Positions 8,216 to 17,127 of a stretch of 32,367 nucleotides of DNA are shown here, piece by piece. The translations under genes and the position numbers were made by a program. Numbering within the stretch: position 1 is the first letter of the stretch; every line of letters begins with the position of its first letter. Source of the stretch: Candidatus Saccharicenans sp. (GTDB taxonomy: Bacteria; Acidobacteriota; Aminicenantia; Aminicenantales; Saccharicenantaceae); contig JASEFX010000024.1 in assembly GCA_030018265.1 (NCBI GenBank), forward strand, positions 1 through 32,367, read 5' to 3'. Under the pieces are notes generated by a model. The model was not told the origin of the DNA. It saw only the letters and a list, made by a program, of their open reading frames with translations, and made no database searches.

Positions 8216-8275
8216 AATTGACAGGAGTTCGCTTCTTCGGATTGGAAGCCTGACTCTCTTACAAAAGACTTTATT

Positions 8276-10501
8276 TCACTTAGAGGCCGGCACCTTCTTA
8301 ATCGGAAAAGTAACTTTTCTGGCAGAAACCCATTCGCCAGGTTTCCTCACCGCCACCGCCAGCTGACCGGTGCGTCGACCGGTCTTAATATTGACCACTA
8401 AAAAAGTCCCGGGGTCCGGGTCGTTGTTAAAAGCCCCGGAGCACCAGGTGGGGATTTTGTCCCAGTCAAATGACTGGTTAACGTGCGAATGCCCCCAGAA
8501 AATGGCGATCACGTTATAACCCTGAATTGCCTGCAGAAAAGCGTTTCTCTCTTTCTGGGTCCACCAGGCTTCGCTCCAGGAGTCAAAACCATAATGCTGG
8601 AAAATTACCACCGGTCGTCCGCTGCCCCCAACGTTACGGCGCAGGTCTTCCACCAGAAATTCCAGACTGTTTTTCGGATAACGGGCATCTCCACTCAACC
8701 GGCGACGCCAGATCCTTAAATATTCCTCTCCGACGCTTCCCGGATAAAGATTCAGGTGAACAAAATGGACCTTACCCCAGTCCCAGGAATAATGGTTTCC
8801 GTCAGCTGAGAGGCTGCGAAGATTCGGTCGCAAACGGTTCCGGCTCCGCAGATTAGTGCGGACAAGTCCATCAGACGGACCATCGTTTTCGCCAAATCCT
8901 TCATAGACCGGAAAAGCCAGTAATCCCTCTCCTTTCAGACCGAAATCCTCCACATATTCCTGCCAGAATTTATGGACTTCCGGAGACCCGCCGTCATCCA
9001 CCAGGTCGCCGAGAATCACCGCTCCACACGGCGTTCCGACAAAACCCTTCAAACCGAGCTCTTCCGGGAATTTCTCCCCCGCCACCCGGTTCATCTCCAT
9101 GACCATCTCCCGGTTGATCTTCCTGGCGTTGACCGAACCGCCATAATGGAGGTCAGCCGCCACCAGAAAAACAATCCGGTTGTCATCGGGCTCGTCTTCC
9201 ACTCGAAAAGACCAGACCTCCCCGGGCGAAGCGGGCAACGAGCCGTTCTTAGTGTCCACGCGCCAGAAGTAAGTATGTCCGGGCTTAAGATTTTTTTCCG
9301 GGATGTAGAAAAGGCTCAGCCCCGGTTTCAGATCCTTAACCGCGGGCTTGCTCCTGGCAAGCTTCTTTAAGTCGGTGCTGAAATAAATATCCTGAGAGGT
9401 AGCCCAGGGACCGGGCGACCAGCCTAGCCGATTAACCTCGCGCCTGACGCTTCCGTGCAGATTATGGGGAACTGGATTCCGCGCGGCACCATTGTCCACC
9501 GAAAATTCCCTTACGATCCCGCTCTCAAGCAGCTTTCCTTCCCGGTCAAGCTGGTCCACTCGCCAGTAGTAAGTTCTGGCCGGCAGAAGACCGGAAACCT
9601 CAAGAGTGTTAACATCTCCCGGCAGACTCGCCCGGATAGCCCTCTGGCTACCTTTCTCCACCTCTTCCTTCTGGGTGGAAAAATAAACCTTAAAAGCCGT
9701 GGCCCTCTCATCTCCTTTCAACCATTTTAAGGACAGCGCCAGCTGAGAAACTATTTCCCTGTCAGCCGGAAAAATCGGTATGGCTTCCTTGCGACCGGCC
9801 AGATTCCAGATTTCCAGCGGTGAACAGGCTGTATCTATCAGCTCAAGAGAAGCGAGATAACCATTGAAGGGGTCTGCTGGAAGCGGAAAGCTCTGAACGA
9901 ATTCCCCTCCGATATAAAAATTCTTGTCCGGACTTATTTTCAAATTGGCCTCAAGTTCAGACTTCAACCAGCCGTCGACATAAACTTTGATGCTTTTCAG
10001 ATCATAGACAAAAGCTACCAGATGCCAGAGGCCTTCTTCCGGGTAACCATTCTGATAACCGATTTTTTTCTCGCTGGAATTGTAAAAAGCCGCGCTGAGT
10101 CCTTTCCCCACCCCAAAGATCGCTGCTTCAGAAGGTTTCTGCGACCAGGTAAGGATGGTTCTCTTCTGACCCAGTTCCGGCAGAAAAACTTTCGCCAGAA
10201 GGGTAAAGGGCTGCCGTCCATTCAGGCTGGCAGGAGGGGAAAAAGTTGACCTCAGGAGAACGTCCACAGCTGTCAGGTTGACGGCTTTCTGGTTCTTAAC
10301 CGTCTCCACCACCGGGCGTGTCCGGAATACCGGAACAAATTGTCCGCCGAGCGTCCCCAGATTGCGCCAGGCTTCAAGCTTTCCCTCGGGCAGAACCGAG
10401 GCGTCCAGATATATCAATTTTCTGGGCGCTGGAAAGAGATTCAAGGAAAGGTTTAATAGTAAGGCCACCCCGAGAAATATGGCGAATGATGTCTTCTTCA
10501 A
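8276..10501 (-). CDS. Exported LamG/FN3-like calcineurin-type metallophosphoesterase
   Basis: The 741-residue protein begins at TTG 10501, which follows AAGGAGGAAGGG closely. Domains in order are a signal peptide (1-25) and a concanavalin A-like LamG module (about 85-235, with GLWHLVAFVYD and KVYVDG). Two fibronectin-type-III-like modules follow (about 245-335 and 345-433, each with a YYWRVD or YFWRVD strand), then a metallophosphoesterase domain (about 443-735). Metal ligands visible are Asp450 and His452 (DLH), Asp499 in GDLVDD, His636 in QHYGFD and GHSH at 670-673. The position of the usual GNH[DE] motif reads GEND (537-540). It is likely secreted or periplasmic and may hydrolyse phosphoesters of glycans or nucleotides, with the LamG part binding carbohydrate. 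The substrate is unknown. It lies downstream of the RND operon but behind its terminator. Confidence 0.82.
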   Translation of the reverse strand: MKKTSFAIFLGVALLLNLSLNLFPAPRKLIYLDASVLPEGKLEAWRNLGTLGGQFVPVFRTRPVVETVKNQKAVNLTAVDVLLRSTFSPPASLNGRQPFTLLAKVFLPELGQKRTILTWSQKPSEAAIFGVGKGLSAAFYNSSEKKIGYQNGYPEEGLWHLVAFVYDLKSIKVYVDGWLKSELEANLKISPDKNFYIGGEFVQSFPLPADPFNGYLASLELIDTACSPLEIWNLAGRKEAIPIFPADREIVSQLALSLKWLKGDERATAFKVYFSTQKEEVEKGSQRAIRASLPGDVNTLEVSGLLPARTYYWRVDQLDREGKLLESGIVREFSVDNGAARNPVPHNLHGSVRREVNRLGWSPGPWATSQDIYFSTDLKKLARSKPAVKDLKPGLSLFYIPEKNLKPGHTYFWRVDTKNGSLPASPGEVWSFRVEDEPDDNRIVFLVAADLHYGGSVNARKINREMVMEMNRVAGEKFPEELGLKGFVGTPCGAVILGDLVDDGGSPEVHKFWQEYVEDFGLKGEGLLAFPVYEGFGENDGPSDGLVRTNLRSRNRLRPNLRSLSADGNHYSWDWGKVHFVHLNLYPGSVGEEYLRIWRRRLSGDARYPKNSLEFLVEDLRRNVGGSGRPVVIFQHYGFDSWSEAWWTQKERNAFLQAIQGYNVIAIFWGHSHVNQSFDWDKIPTWCSGAFNNDPDPGTFLVVNIKTGRRTGQLAVAVRKPGEWVSARKVTFPIKKVPASK

Positions 10502-10576
10502 CCCTTCCTCCTTGGATGATTTTCATTTAGATTAAGGATAATAAATTTTTTATTCGGGAGCAAATCTCAATTGCTA

Positions 10577-10600
10577 AAAAACGCGTCTACGGACGTTTTT
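10577..10600 (-). terminator. Possible second terminator hairpin after the RND operon
   Basis: An A-tract/T-tract hairpin can form: AAAAACG at 10577-10583 pairs with CGTTTTT at 10594-10600, and an inner CGTC/GACG stem is possible. Read on the minus strand it ends in six T residues. It lies just beyond the stronger terminator at 10611-10650, so it may act as a backup. Confidence 0.4.
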
Positions 10601-10610
10601 ACAAAAACGG

Positions 10611-10650
10611 AAGGAAAAGAGAAGAGGCAGCTCCAGGCTGCCTCCTCTCT
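10611..10650 (-). terminator. Rho-independent terminator of the RND efflux operon
   Basis: A stem of 14 positions with one mismatch pairs 10618-10631 with 10637-10650 around the loop TCCAG. Its core is GAGGCAGC/GCTGCCTC. On the minus strand the stem is followed by TTTTCCTT. It stands 11 bases past the RND stop codon at 10661, as expected for the operon's end. Confidence 0.82.
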
Positions 10651-10660
10651 TGAGAGCTAT

Positions 10661-13600
10661 TTATTTGCAGGGCTGTTCTTCAGGCGATTCTGTATAGTCT
10701 CTGAAAGAAATGCGATTAAGCAAGCTGTAGACAACCGGAATGACGAACAGCGTAAGGAAAGTGGTGGCAATCAGACCCCCGACCACGGCCACCGCCATTG
10801 GCGAACGAAACTCAGCTCCTGAGCCTTTCGACACGGCCATCGGAAGCATGCCCAGAATCGTGGTCAGGGCGGTCATCAGCACCGGTCTCAACCTGGTTAC
10901 GGCTCCCTGGATGACAGCTTTTCTTCTATCAAGGCCGCGCCGGATCAATTGGTTGATATAGTCAATCATCACGATGCCGTTATTAACAGCAATGCCGGCG
11001 AGAATGACCACTCCTATGAGAGCTGGCAGGCTAACTGGCTTTCCTGAAATCAGCAGACCGAAAACCACACCGATGATGGCCAGAGGAATCGTAAACATGA
11101 TCACAAACGGATGGAGAAAATGCTCAAACTGGGAGGCCATAACCATATAAACCAGAAGAACGGCCAGAGCCAGCGCCGCCGCCAGAACCTTGAAGGCATC
11201 TATCATCTGCTCATAAGCTCCGCCGTATTCAATAAAATATCCAGGAGGAAGCTGGTTTTCCAGGGTTGCCAGACGGCTTTTTATATCCTTCATCACGCTG
11301 CCCAGGTCGCGTCCGGAGATGTTGGCCGTCACCGATATCTTCCGCATCTGGTTTTCTCTGGTTATCTGAATCGGCCCTTCACCCCGTCGCCAGTCCGCAA
11401 CCTGTTCAAGATAGATAATTTTACCGGCCGGAGACATCAGAGGAATCTTTTTTAATTCCTCCAGGCTTTCCCGGTACTGTTTCGCCAGAACCACCCTGAT
11501 GTTCACTTCATCTGAACCGTCGCGGTAGCGGTTGGCAACCGTTCCCTGGGTGGCGGTCAAAATGGCGTTTGAAACCTGGGCCACGGTCAATCCCAGCCGC
11601 GCTGCCCGTTCGCGGTCGAGAGCGAATTGATATTCCGGCTTTCCCTGAGCCAGGCTGTGGGTAAGATCCCTCAAGCCCTCGACGTCGGCAATTCTTTTAA
11701 CGATGGTGTCTCCTATTTCCCTGAGCTTCTCCAGGTCTTTGCCAAAAATTTTTATTTCCACAGGGGCCGAGGCTCCGCCCATCATGGCCGCCTCCATGTT
11801 GATCTGCTCGAACTTAAAATTCTCCAGCTTCGGAAGCTGCTGCCTGACCCTTTCCAGGATTTCCATATCCGTGTGCTTTCTCTGGGATTTCTGAACCAGC
11901 CGGACCATAAGCATGCCTTCATGGGTTCCAGTAATGCCCATACCGGAGGCCATGTCGGCCGGGTCTTCCTCCGCTCTCGAACCGGCCTGGGCGGAAACCA
12001 TATTAACTTCAGGCTGCTGGCGGAATAGATTCTCCACCTGCGAAAGCACCCTGTTTGTTTCTTCAAGAGAAGTGCCCACCGGCAGCTTAATCCTGACCAT
12101 AAGGAAATTGCGGTCAGACTGCGGCATAAACTCAGTGCCAAGTAAAGCCGCGATTATCAGCGAGACAACAAACAGCGCGAAAGCGGCCGCCAGAAAAGTC
12201 TTTCTCTTTCTGAGAGCCGCGGTCAGAAGTCGGCGGTAGAAATTTTTGAAGGCGGCAAAGGCCGGTTCTTTAACCACGCACTCTTCATCCTGGCCTTTTG
12301 CTTCAGTCGATTTTTTTCTCGTTCTGGCTCTAAAAAGCAGAGCGGAGAAAAGAGGAACCAGGGTTAAAGCCACAAACAGGGAGGAGACCAGAGCAAAAAC
12401 TATGGTCAGAGCCAGCGGCTGGGTTAATTTCCCGGTAATGCCACCGGCGAAAACCACCGGCAGAAACACGATGATAGTGGTCAGGGTGGAAGCGGTTATA
12501 GCCATGCCGACTTCCGATGCTCCAACCACGGCAGCCTGTTCCACAGGCTTTCCTTCTTCAATATGCCTGAATGTGTTTTCGATGACCACGATGGCGTTAT
12601 CAACCAGCATGCCGACTCCGAGAGCCAGCCCGCCCAGGGTCATCAGGTTAAGCGTATAACCGGCAGCATACAGAGCGATAAAGGTGGTGATGATGGAAAG
12701 CGGGATGGCAATAGAAATAATCAGAGTGGGCCGCCAGTTTCTCAGAAAAAGCAAAATCATGCCAATCGCCAGCAATCCGCCAACCAGCGCATTGTTAGCT
12801 GTCTTGCCGGTGACCAGTGTGATCATCTCTGCCTGGTCGAGAGCTGGATAGAATTCAATTCCAGCGGGTAGCGTGGCTTTAATTTTTTCCACTTCCTTTT
12901 TCACAGCGTTTCCAACGAGTGCCGAATTAGCGCCCGAGCGCTTGTTCACAACCAGATAAACCCCTTTCTGTCCCTGAACCCGGGCGACACTTCTGGTTTC
13001 TTTGAACGTATCCTTGACCTCGGCGATATCATGCAGGTAAATCGGTTCCCCTTTCTGGGAAAGGCCGACCACCACGTTTCTTATATCTTCAACTCCACGG
13101 AATTCTCCGAGCGCCCTGACGATTAAATCCTCATGTCGCTCGACCACATCACCGGCCGGAGTATTCACATTCTCGGCGGCCAGGGCCATCACCACCCGGT
13201 CAAGCCCTAAGTTATAGGAAATCAGTGCATTTTTATCTACTTCCACCCGTATTTCCCGCTCATCGGTCGATAATACAGCGGCTGAAGCCACACCGTCGAT
13301 TCTTTCCAGCCGCGGTTTTACCTCGTCCTCCATGAGTTTCTTTAAATCATAAGTTGAATATCCGGAATTGGCTGTGATTCCGTAAAAAATGACTGGAAAT
13401 TGAGACAGGTTGAACTTTACCACGAGCGGATTGGAAGCGTTGGTCGGGAGGAAATTCCGGTAAAGGCCAACCTGGTCTCTGATATCCTGCGCGGCGAAAT
13501 CGAGATTCGTGCCCCACTCGAACTCAACCATCAGCACGGAAACTCCTTCGGAACTCTGCGAGGTTACTTTCTTCACGCCGCTGACCGAGCTGATGATTCT

Positions 13601-13804
13601 CTCCAGGGGTTCAGTAATTGTCTTTTCAATGTCCTCGGAGGAGGCTCCTCGATATGTTGTTATCACTGAAACAGTTGGATATTCCAGGTCAGGAAAGAAA
13701 TCCAGCCCGAGACGCGACAGGGCGATTACCCCGACGACCACCAGGATCATGGCGATCATCGAGGCGGTAACTTTTCTTCTGACCGAAAATTCCGGAAGTC
13801 TCAT
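10661..13804 (-). CDS. RND efflux transporter permease subunit (HAE1/AcrB-like)
   Basis: This 1047-residue inner-membrane protein has the full RND layout. TM1 lies near residues 12-32, with a porter domain beginning FFPDLEYPTVSV and a TM2-6 block around 335-490. A second porter half and the TM7-12 block near 870-1035 follow. The TM4 motif GMLVDNAIVVIEN (around residue 400) holds the proton-relay aspartate region, and GIAVNNGIVMIDYINQ is the matching motif of the second half. The length is normal for HAE1 pumps. It works as a trimer with the adaptor and outer-membrane channel encoded just upstream, expelling hydrophobic or amphiphilic compounds by proton exchange. Its ATG overlaps the adaptor stop codon by four bases. 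No substrate can be assigned from sequence. The TetR gene that leads the operon is the likely regulator. Confidence 0.93.
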   Translation of the reverse strand: MRLPEFSVRRKVTASMIAMILVVVGVIALSRLGLDFFPDLEYPTVSVITTYRGASSEDIEKTITEPLERIISSVSGVKKVTSQSSEGVSVLMVEFEWGTNLDFAAQDIRDQVGLYRNFLPTNASNPLVVKFNLSQFPVIFYGITANSGYSTYDLKKLMEDEVKPRLERIDGVASAAVLSTDEREIRVEVDKNALISYNLGLDRVVMALAAENVNTPAGDVVERHEDLIVRALGEFRGVEDIRNVVVGLSQKGEPIYLHDIAEVKDTFKETRSVARVQGQKGVYLVVNKRSGANSALVGNAVKKEVEKIKATLPAGIEFYPALDQAEMITLVTGKTANNALVGGLLAIGMILLFLRNWRPTLIISIAIPLSIITTFIALYAAGYTLNLMTLGGLALGVGMLVDNAIVVIENTFRHIEEGKPVEQAAVVGASEVGMAITASTLTTIIVFLPVVFAGGITGKLTQPLALTIVFALVSSLFVALTLVPLFSALLFRARTRKKSTEAKGQDEECVVKEPAFAAFKNFYRRLLTAALRKRKTFLAAAFALFVVSLIIAALLGTEFMPQSDRNFLMVRIKLPVGTSLEETNRVLSQVENLFRQQPEVNMVSAQAGSRAEEDPADMASGMGITGTHEGMLMVRLVQKSQRKHTDMEILERVRQQLPKLENFKFEQINMEAAMMGGASAPVEIKIFGKDLEKLREIGDTIVKRIADVEGLRDLTHSLAQGKPEYQFALDRERAARLGLTVAQVSNAILTATQGTVANRYRDGSDEVNIRVVLAKQYRESLEELKKIPLMSPAGKIIYLEQVADWRRGEGPIQITRENQMRKISVTANISGRDLGSVMKDIKSRLATLENQLPPGYFIEYGGAYEQMIDAFKVLAAALALAVLLVYMVMASQFEHFLHPFVIMFTIPLAIIGVVFGLLISGKPVSLPALIGVVILAGIAVNNGIVMIDYINQLIRRGLDRRKAVIQGAVTRLRPVLMTALTTILGMLPMAVSKGSGAEFRSPMAVAVVGGLIATTFLTLFVIPVVYSLLNRISFRDYTESPEEQPCK

Positions 13805-14910
13805 TTTATCACCTCATCTTCCACTTCCACCGGACTGCCGTCAATCAGCCCGAAATTGCCTTCGACAATCACCAGCTCTCCCTCTTTCAGGCCGGAAGTG
13901 ATCTCCACCATGTCGGTGTTCTTCAGACCGAGAGTAACTTCTCTCTTTACCGCTTTGTTTCCTTCAACCACCATCACGTAAGAATTTTCCAGAATGGCTT
14001 TCTGGAGTACAGCCAGAGCGTCTTCTCTGGTGCTGACTTCAATGATTACCCTGCCAAAAGTTCCAGGCTTGAGTGCCAGGTCAGGATTGTCTATGAGAGC
14101 TTCCACCCGGAATTTCTTCGTCTGCGGGTCAGCGCTGGTGTTAACTGCAGTTATCTGGCCTTCAAACTGCCGGCCGGGGATCACCGCGCTTCCCAGCAGT
14201 ATCTTCTGTCCCCGGCTCATTCTGAGCGCATCAGCCGGAGAAACATCAAACCTGACTTTTATTTTTGAATAATCAACCAGGATGAGCACGCTGGAGGAGG
14301 CGGAAAAACCGCCCATCATCGGGTTGATGACATCTCCCTCCTCCAGATTCCTGGCCGCAATCACTCCATCAAAAGGAGCCCGCATGATGGAAACATCCAG
14401 AGCATGCTTCGCCAGATTAACCGCGGCCTCAGCCTGTTCCTTCTGGGCTCTGGCAGCTTCAAAAGCCAGCCTGGCTTTCTCATACTGCTGTTCGGTCACT
14501 GCCTTTTCCTTATACAGTCTTTCGATTCTTTCCAGGTTCCGGCTGGCATCCTCAAAATTAGCCCTGGCCAGGGCCAGGGCTGCCTCAGCCTGCTCCAGCT
14601 GCAGCCTTATCGACCTGGTGTCCAGTTCAGCCAGGAGCTGGCCTTTTTTCACCCGCTCCCCTTCGTTCACATAAATTCTGGCCACCTTGCCTGAGATATC
14701 CGGGGTGATAGCCTGCTTTTTCCAGGCTTCAAGGGTGGCCGTATAAAAAAGTCTTTCTGAAATCTTCTGTTTCTTTACTTTATAAACTTTAACCGGAGCC
14801 GGTTTGAAAATTTCATCCGAGGTCTTCTTCTCAACCTGTTTCTGGCAGGAAACCAGAAGCAGCAACACAGCCCCGTAAGCCGCATATTTGATTTTGCTTC
14901 TCATTAGCAT
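13801..14910 (-). CDS. RND efflux periplasmic adaptor (membrane fusion) lipoprotein
   Basis: The 369-residue protein has a lipoprotein signal with lipobox LVSC (Cys22), so it should be anchored in the inner membrane. A barrel-sandwich (lipoyl-like) half motif with TPDISGKVARIYVNEGERVKKGQLLAELD (two segments) precedes a long coiled-coil hairpin (about 95-170) rich in Ala, Glu and Arg. The second lipoyl half (PFDGVIAARNLEEGDVI), a beta-barrel domain and a C-terminal membrane-proximal domain follow. This is the AcrA/HlyD-type adaptor that joins the RND pump to the TolC-like channel. The ATG at 14910 has GGAGGAG just upstream. It lies 30 bases after the TolC-like gene and overlaps the pump gene by four bases. 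Confidence 0.92.
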   Translation of the reverse strand: MLMRSKIKYAAYGAVLLLLVSCQKQVEKKTSDEIFKPAPVKVYKVKKQKISERLFYTATLEAWKKQAITPDISGKVARIYVNEGERVKKGQLLAELDTRSIRLQLEQAEAALALARANFEDASRNLERIERLYKEKAVTEQQYEKARLAFEAARAQKEQAEAAVNLAKHALDVSIMRAPFDGVIAARNLEEGDVINPMMGGFSASSSVLILVDYSKIKVRFDVSPADALRMSRGQKILLGSAVIPGRQFEGQITAVNTSADPQTKKFRVEALIDNPDLALKPGTFGRVIIEVSTREDALAVLQKAILENSYVMVVEGNKAVKREVTLGLKNTDMVEITSGLKEGELVIVEGNFGLIDGSPVEVEDEVIK

Positions 14911-14940
14911 TGACTCCTCCTTTTAACACCAGGTAAGGTT

Positions 14941-16299
14941 TTATCTCTCAATCCTATCTAAGAGTGGCTCTCCAGTGGCTTTCTCCAGCTGGGCCAGAGC
15001 CATCAGGCAATCGTAAAGGGCCTGAGCGTAATTGGTTCGGGCCTGACTCAGGGCCACCTGAGCAGAGGTCACATCAAGAGTTGTCGCCAGCCCTTCGGAA
15101 AAATTGAGTTCGGCTAAACGAACAGCCTCGGCCGCCTGCTCCACATTTTTCTGCTGGGAAAGCACCGCCTCCCTGGCCTGCTTGTAGTTCAAAATCGCCT
15201 GCTCCACTTCTAATTTTATGGCTTCTGTCAGCCCCTTCATTGAATATTCAAGTTGACGCGCCAGAGCTTTTGCCTGCGCGGCCTGGGCTTGATTGGCAAA
15301 GCCGTTGAACACCGGTATGTTTAACACCAGACTTATTGTGTAATAATTTTCCCAGTTATTGCGCCTGAAATTCAGCAGGTTCGACCAGTAGTTGAGCTGC
15401 CCGCCCACCACTATCGTCGGCAGGTCAGCCGCCCTGGCCATCTTGACCATCTCCCCGGCCATCAACCGCTGATAATTCAACTGATGAATCTCGGGCCGGT
15501 TCAGAAGAGCTTTTCTCATGGCTTCTTCAGCGTCGATTTCAACCTCCTTGAAGGTCAGCTCACCTTTTATTTCCACAGGCTGATTGAGGTCCAGGCCGAG
15601 AAGGTTTTTCAACGCGAGTTCCGAAATCTGCAGCGCGTTTTTTGCCCTGATGAGCTGTGGCCGCAGGTTGGCCAGCTGCACTTCAGCTCTCAACAGGTCA
15701 AATTTTGTAGCCATACCCACTTCCGCCAGGTTGCGCACATTTTTCAGATGCTTTTCAGCCAGAGTGACCGATTCTTCCGCCACATCCACAAACTGCCGGG
15801 CGAGCAGATACCCATAAAAAGCCTGCTTGACTTTCAGAATGGTTTCCTGACGGGCCTGTCTGATCGACTCTGAAGTAGCCTGATAATTGTAGCTCGCCTG
15901 ACGATAACTGGAGGTCAGGCGTCCTCCGGTGAACAGAGGGAAAGAAAAATTCAGGCTCATCTGGTAGGTCCTGGTAAAATCAAATTTAACCCTCTGGGGC
16001 TGACCTCCAGGAACCATCGGCGGTATTTCCACCGTGAAAACCTTTTTGTCCAGAATATCCGTCCCCTGGGCGGTGATCGTCGGGAAGAAGCCGGCCGCCG
16101 CCCGGTTAACCTGAGCCCGGGCTTCATCCTCTTTTTCCAGGCTGGCTAAAAAGTAGGGATTCCTTTCAAGAGCCAGCTTCAAGCAATCTTCCAGACTCAG
16201 CTCAAGCTTTTCCACCGAGGTTTCCTGAGCTGGAAGCTGGAGCCAGCCGGCTATCATAAATACCAGCAGAATTAAAAGCCAGCGACCTGAGGCTTTCAT
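14941..16299 (-). CDS. TolC-family outer-membrane efflux channel
   Basis: The 452-residue protein has a signal peptide (about 8-24) followed by the two-fold repeated helix/strand pattern of TolC-family channels. It opens with LSLEDCLKLALERNPYFL (35-52) and repeats similar helices with EVGMATKFDLLRAEVQLA and NFSEGLATTLDVTSAQVALSQA. These GxxTxxDxLxAxxxL segments are typical of the family. It should trimerise into an outer-membrane and periplasmic duct for the RND pump. Its ATG overlaps the TetR stop codon (ATGA), with an AAAGGAG ribosome site inside the end of the TetR gene, so the two are translationally linked. Confidence 0.92.
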   Translation of the reverse strand: MKASGRWLLILLVFMIAGWLQLPAQETSVEKLELSLEDCLKLALERNPYFLASLEKEDEARAQVNRAAAGFFPTITAQGTDILDKKVFTVEIPPMVPGGQPQRVKFDFTRTYQMSLNFSFPLFTGGRLTSSYRQASYNYQATSESIRQARQETILKVKQAFYGYLLARQFVDVAEESVTLAEKHLKNVRNLAEVGMATKFDLLRAEVQLANLRPQLIRAKNALQISELALKNLLGLDLNQPVEIKGELTFKEVEIDAEEAMRKALLNRPEIHQLNYQRLMAGEMVKMARAADLPTIVVGGQLNYWSNLLNFRRNNWENYYTISLVLNIPVFNGFANQAQAAQAKALARQLEYSMKGLTEAIKLEVEQAILNYKQAREAVLSQQKNVEQAAEAVRLAELNFSEGLATTLDVTSAQVALSQARTNYAQALYDCLMALAQLEKATGEPLLDRIER

Positions 16300-16979
16300 T
16301 CTCTCACTCCTTTCTTAAGAGGCTCCCTGGCAATGCCTCCCATCAAGAATCGAAATACCTGTTCGGTCTCCTCTTTCGGCTCAATTCTCTCATCCTGCCA
16401 GTAGCGGGTGTGAAGGAGACCTTCAACCAGAGCCCAGACATATCGCAGAATGGTTTCCGGTTTCATCTTTTTGAAAAGCCCGCTCTTTATGCCTTCGGCT
16501 ACCACCTGGCAGCCTGTCCGGTATATTTCCTCTCTTTTTTCTTTGAAGAGTTCCAGCGCCTGCCGGTAATCATGAGATTCACTCCCCCGCGGGTCGGCAA
16601 AAAGACGATGGAAAAAATCATGCAGGCTGCGGTCCTGAAGAAAAAGCCTGGAAATATTCTCCTTCCGGGCCTGAATTTCCAGGACGGAATTTATCATCCT
16701 TTTGAGCTTTTCTTCAGGGGACAGAGTGGATTTCTGTATTTCCTGGAGACAGCGGCTGAGCTCATCGATGTACTGAAGGATAATTTCCATGATAATCCAG
16801 CCTTTGTTGGGGAAATACTTGTAGACCGTGGCCTTTGAAAAACTGGCCTCCCGGGCAATCTCATCCATGGTGGTCGCCCGGAAGCCCCGACGCAGCAGCA
16901 CCCTCTCGGCCGCTTCCAGCATCATCTTTTTATACTCAGCCTGAATGATTTCCTTTTTGCTCGGCCTTATTTCTGTCAT
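16296..16979 (-). CDS. TetR/AcrR-family transcriptional regulator of the efflux operon
   Basis: The 227-residue protein has an N-terminal TetR helix-turn-helix (about 12-60, with TTMDEIAREASFSKATVYKYF) and an alpha-helical ligand-binding C-terminal domain with a charged dimerisation region. It heads the operon TetR > TolC-like > adaptor > RND pump, so it probably represses its own operon and is released by a pump substrate. The ATG at 16979 has GAGG seven bases upstream. A 31-base near-palindrome 18 bases before the start codon (16998-17028) is the likely binding site. Autoregulation is an inference from position. Confidence 0.9.
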   Translation of the reverse strand: MTEIRPSKKEIIQAEYKKMMLEAAERVLLRRGFRATTMDEIAREASFSKATVYKYFPNKGWIIMEIILQYIDELSRCLQEIQKSTLSPEEKLKRMINSVLEIQARKENISRLFLQDRSLHDFFHRLFADPRGSESHDYRQALELFKEKREEIYRTGCQVVAEGIKSGLFKKMKPETILRYVWALVEGLLHTRYWQDERIEPKEETEQVFRFLMGGIAREPLKKGVRE

Positions 16980-16997
16980 CTCATTACCTCATTTTTT

Positions 16998-17028
16998 ACT
17001 GATGAGTTTATTAATAAAACTGATCAGT
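16998..17028. promoter_or_regulatory. Probable TetR operator: 31-base near-palindrome
   Basis: The core TTTATTAATAAA (17007-17018) is a perfect palindrome. Outward, the arms ACTGAT (16998-17003) and ATCAGT (17023-17028) mirror each other, with one inserted base and one mismatch between. ACTGATCAGT at the right end (17019-17028) is itself palindromic. Direct copies of TCATTTTTTA flank the site (16989-16998 and 17029-17038). It lies just downstream of the tetR promoter start point, a suitable place for repression. Confidence 0.55.
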
Positions 17029-17055
17029 TCATTTTTTAGCCAAATAAGTTTAGAC

Positions 17056-17084
17056 ACTTTATCACCGTCGGAGGTGCTTGTCAA
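17056..17084 (-). promoter_or_regulatory. Promoter of the tetR-RND operon
   Basis: On the minus strand a perfect TTGACA (17079-17084) and TAAAGT (17056-17061) are separated by exactly 17 bases. Transcription would start near 17049, before the palindromic operator candidate. Its -35 box overlaps the -35 box of the divergent plus-strand promoter. Confidence 0.65.
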
Positions 17085-17106
17085 GGACCAATCTGTTTCC
17101 TAGAAT
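17078..17106 (+). promoter_or_regulatory. Divergent promoter for the unknown exported-protein gene
   Basis: TTGTCA (17078-17083) and TAGAAT (17101-17106) have an exact 17-base spacer. The start point would be near 17113, giving a leader of about 15 bases that includes the GAGGAG ribosome site at 17111-17116. Confidence 0.58.
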
Positions 17107-17127
17107 AAAATTGAGGAGAAAAGGGGT

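Noticed and set aside
8216-8275. Hairpin GCTTC/GAAGC between the baeRF and phosphoesterase genes
   Set aside because: A five-base stem with an eight-base loop and no T-run is not a convincing terminator.
10661-13804. Many long open frames on the strand opposite the RND, TolC and adaptor genes
   Set aside because: They lack ribosome sites and family motifs, while the opposite strand encodes complete, recognisable proteins. They are products of codon bias.
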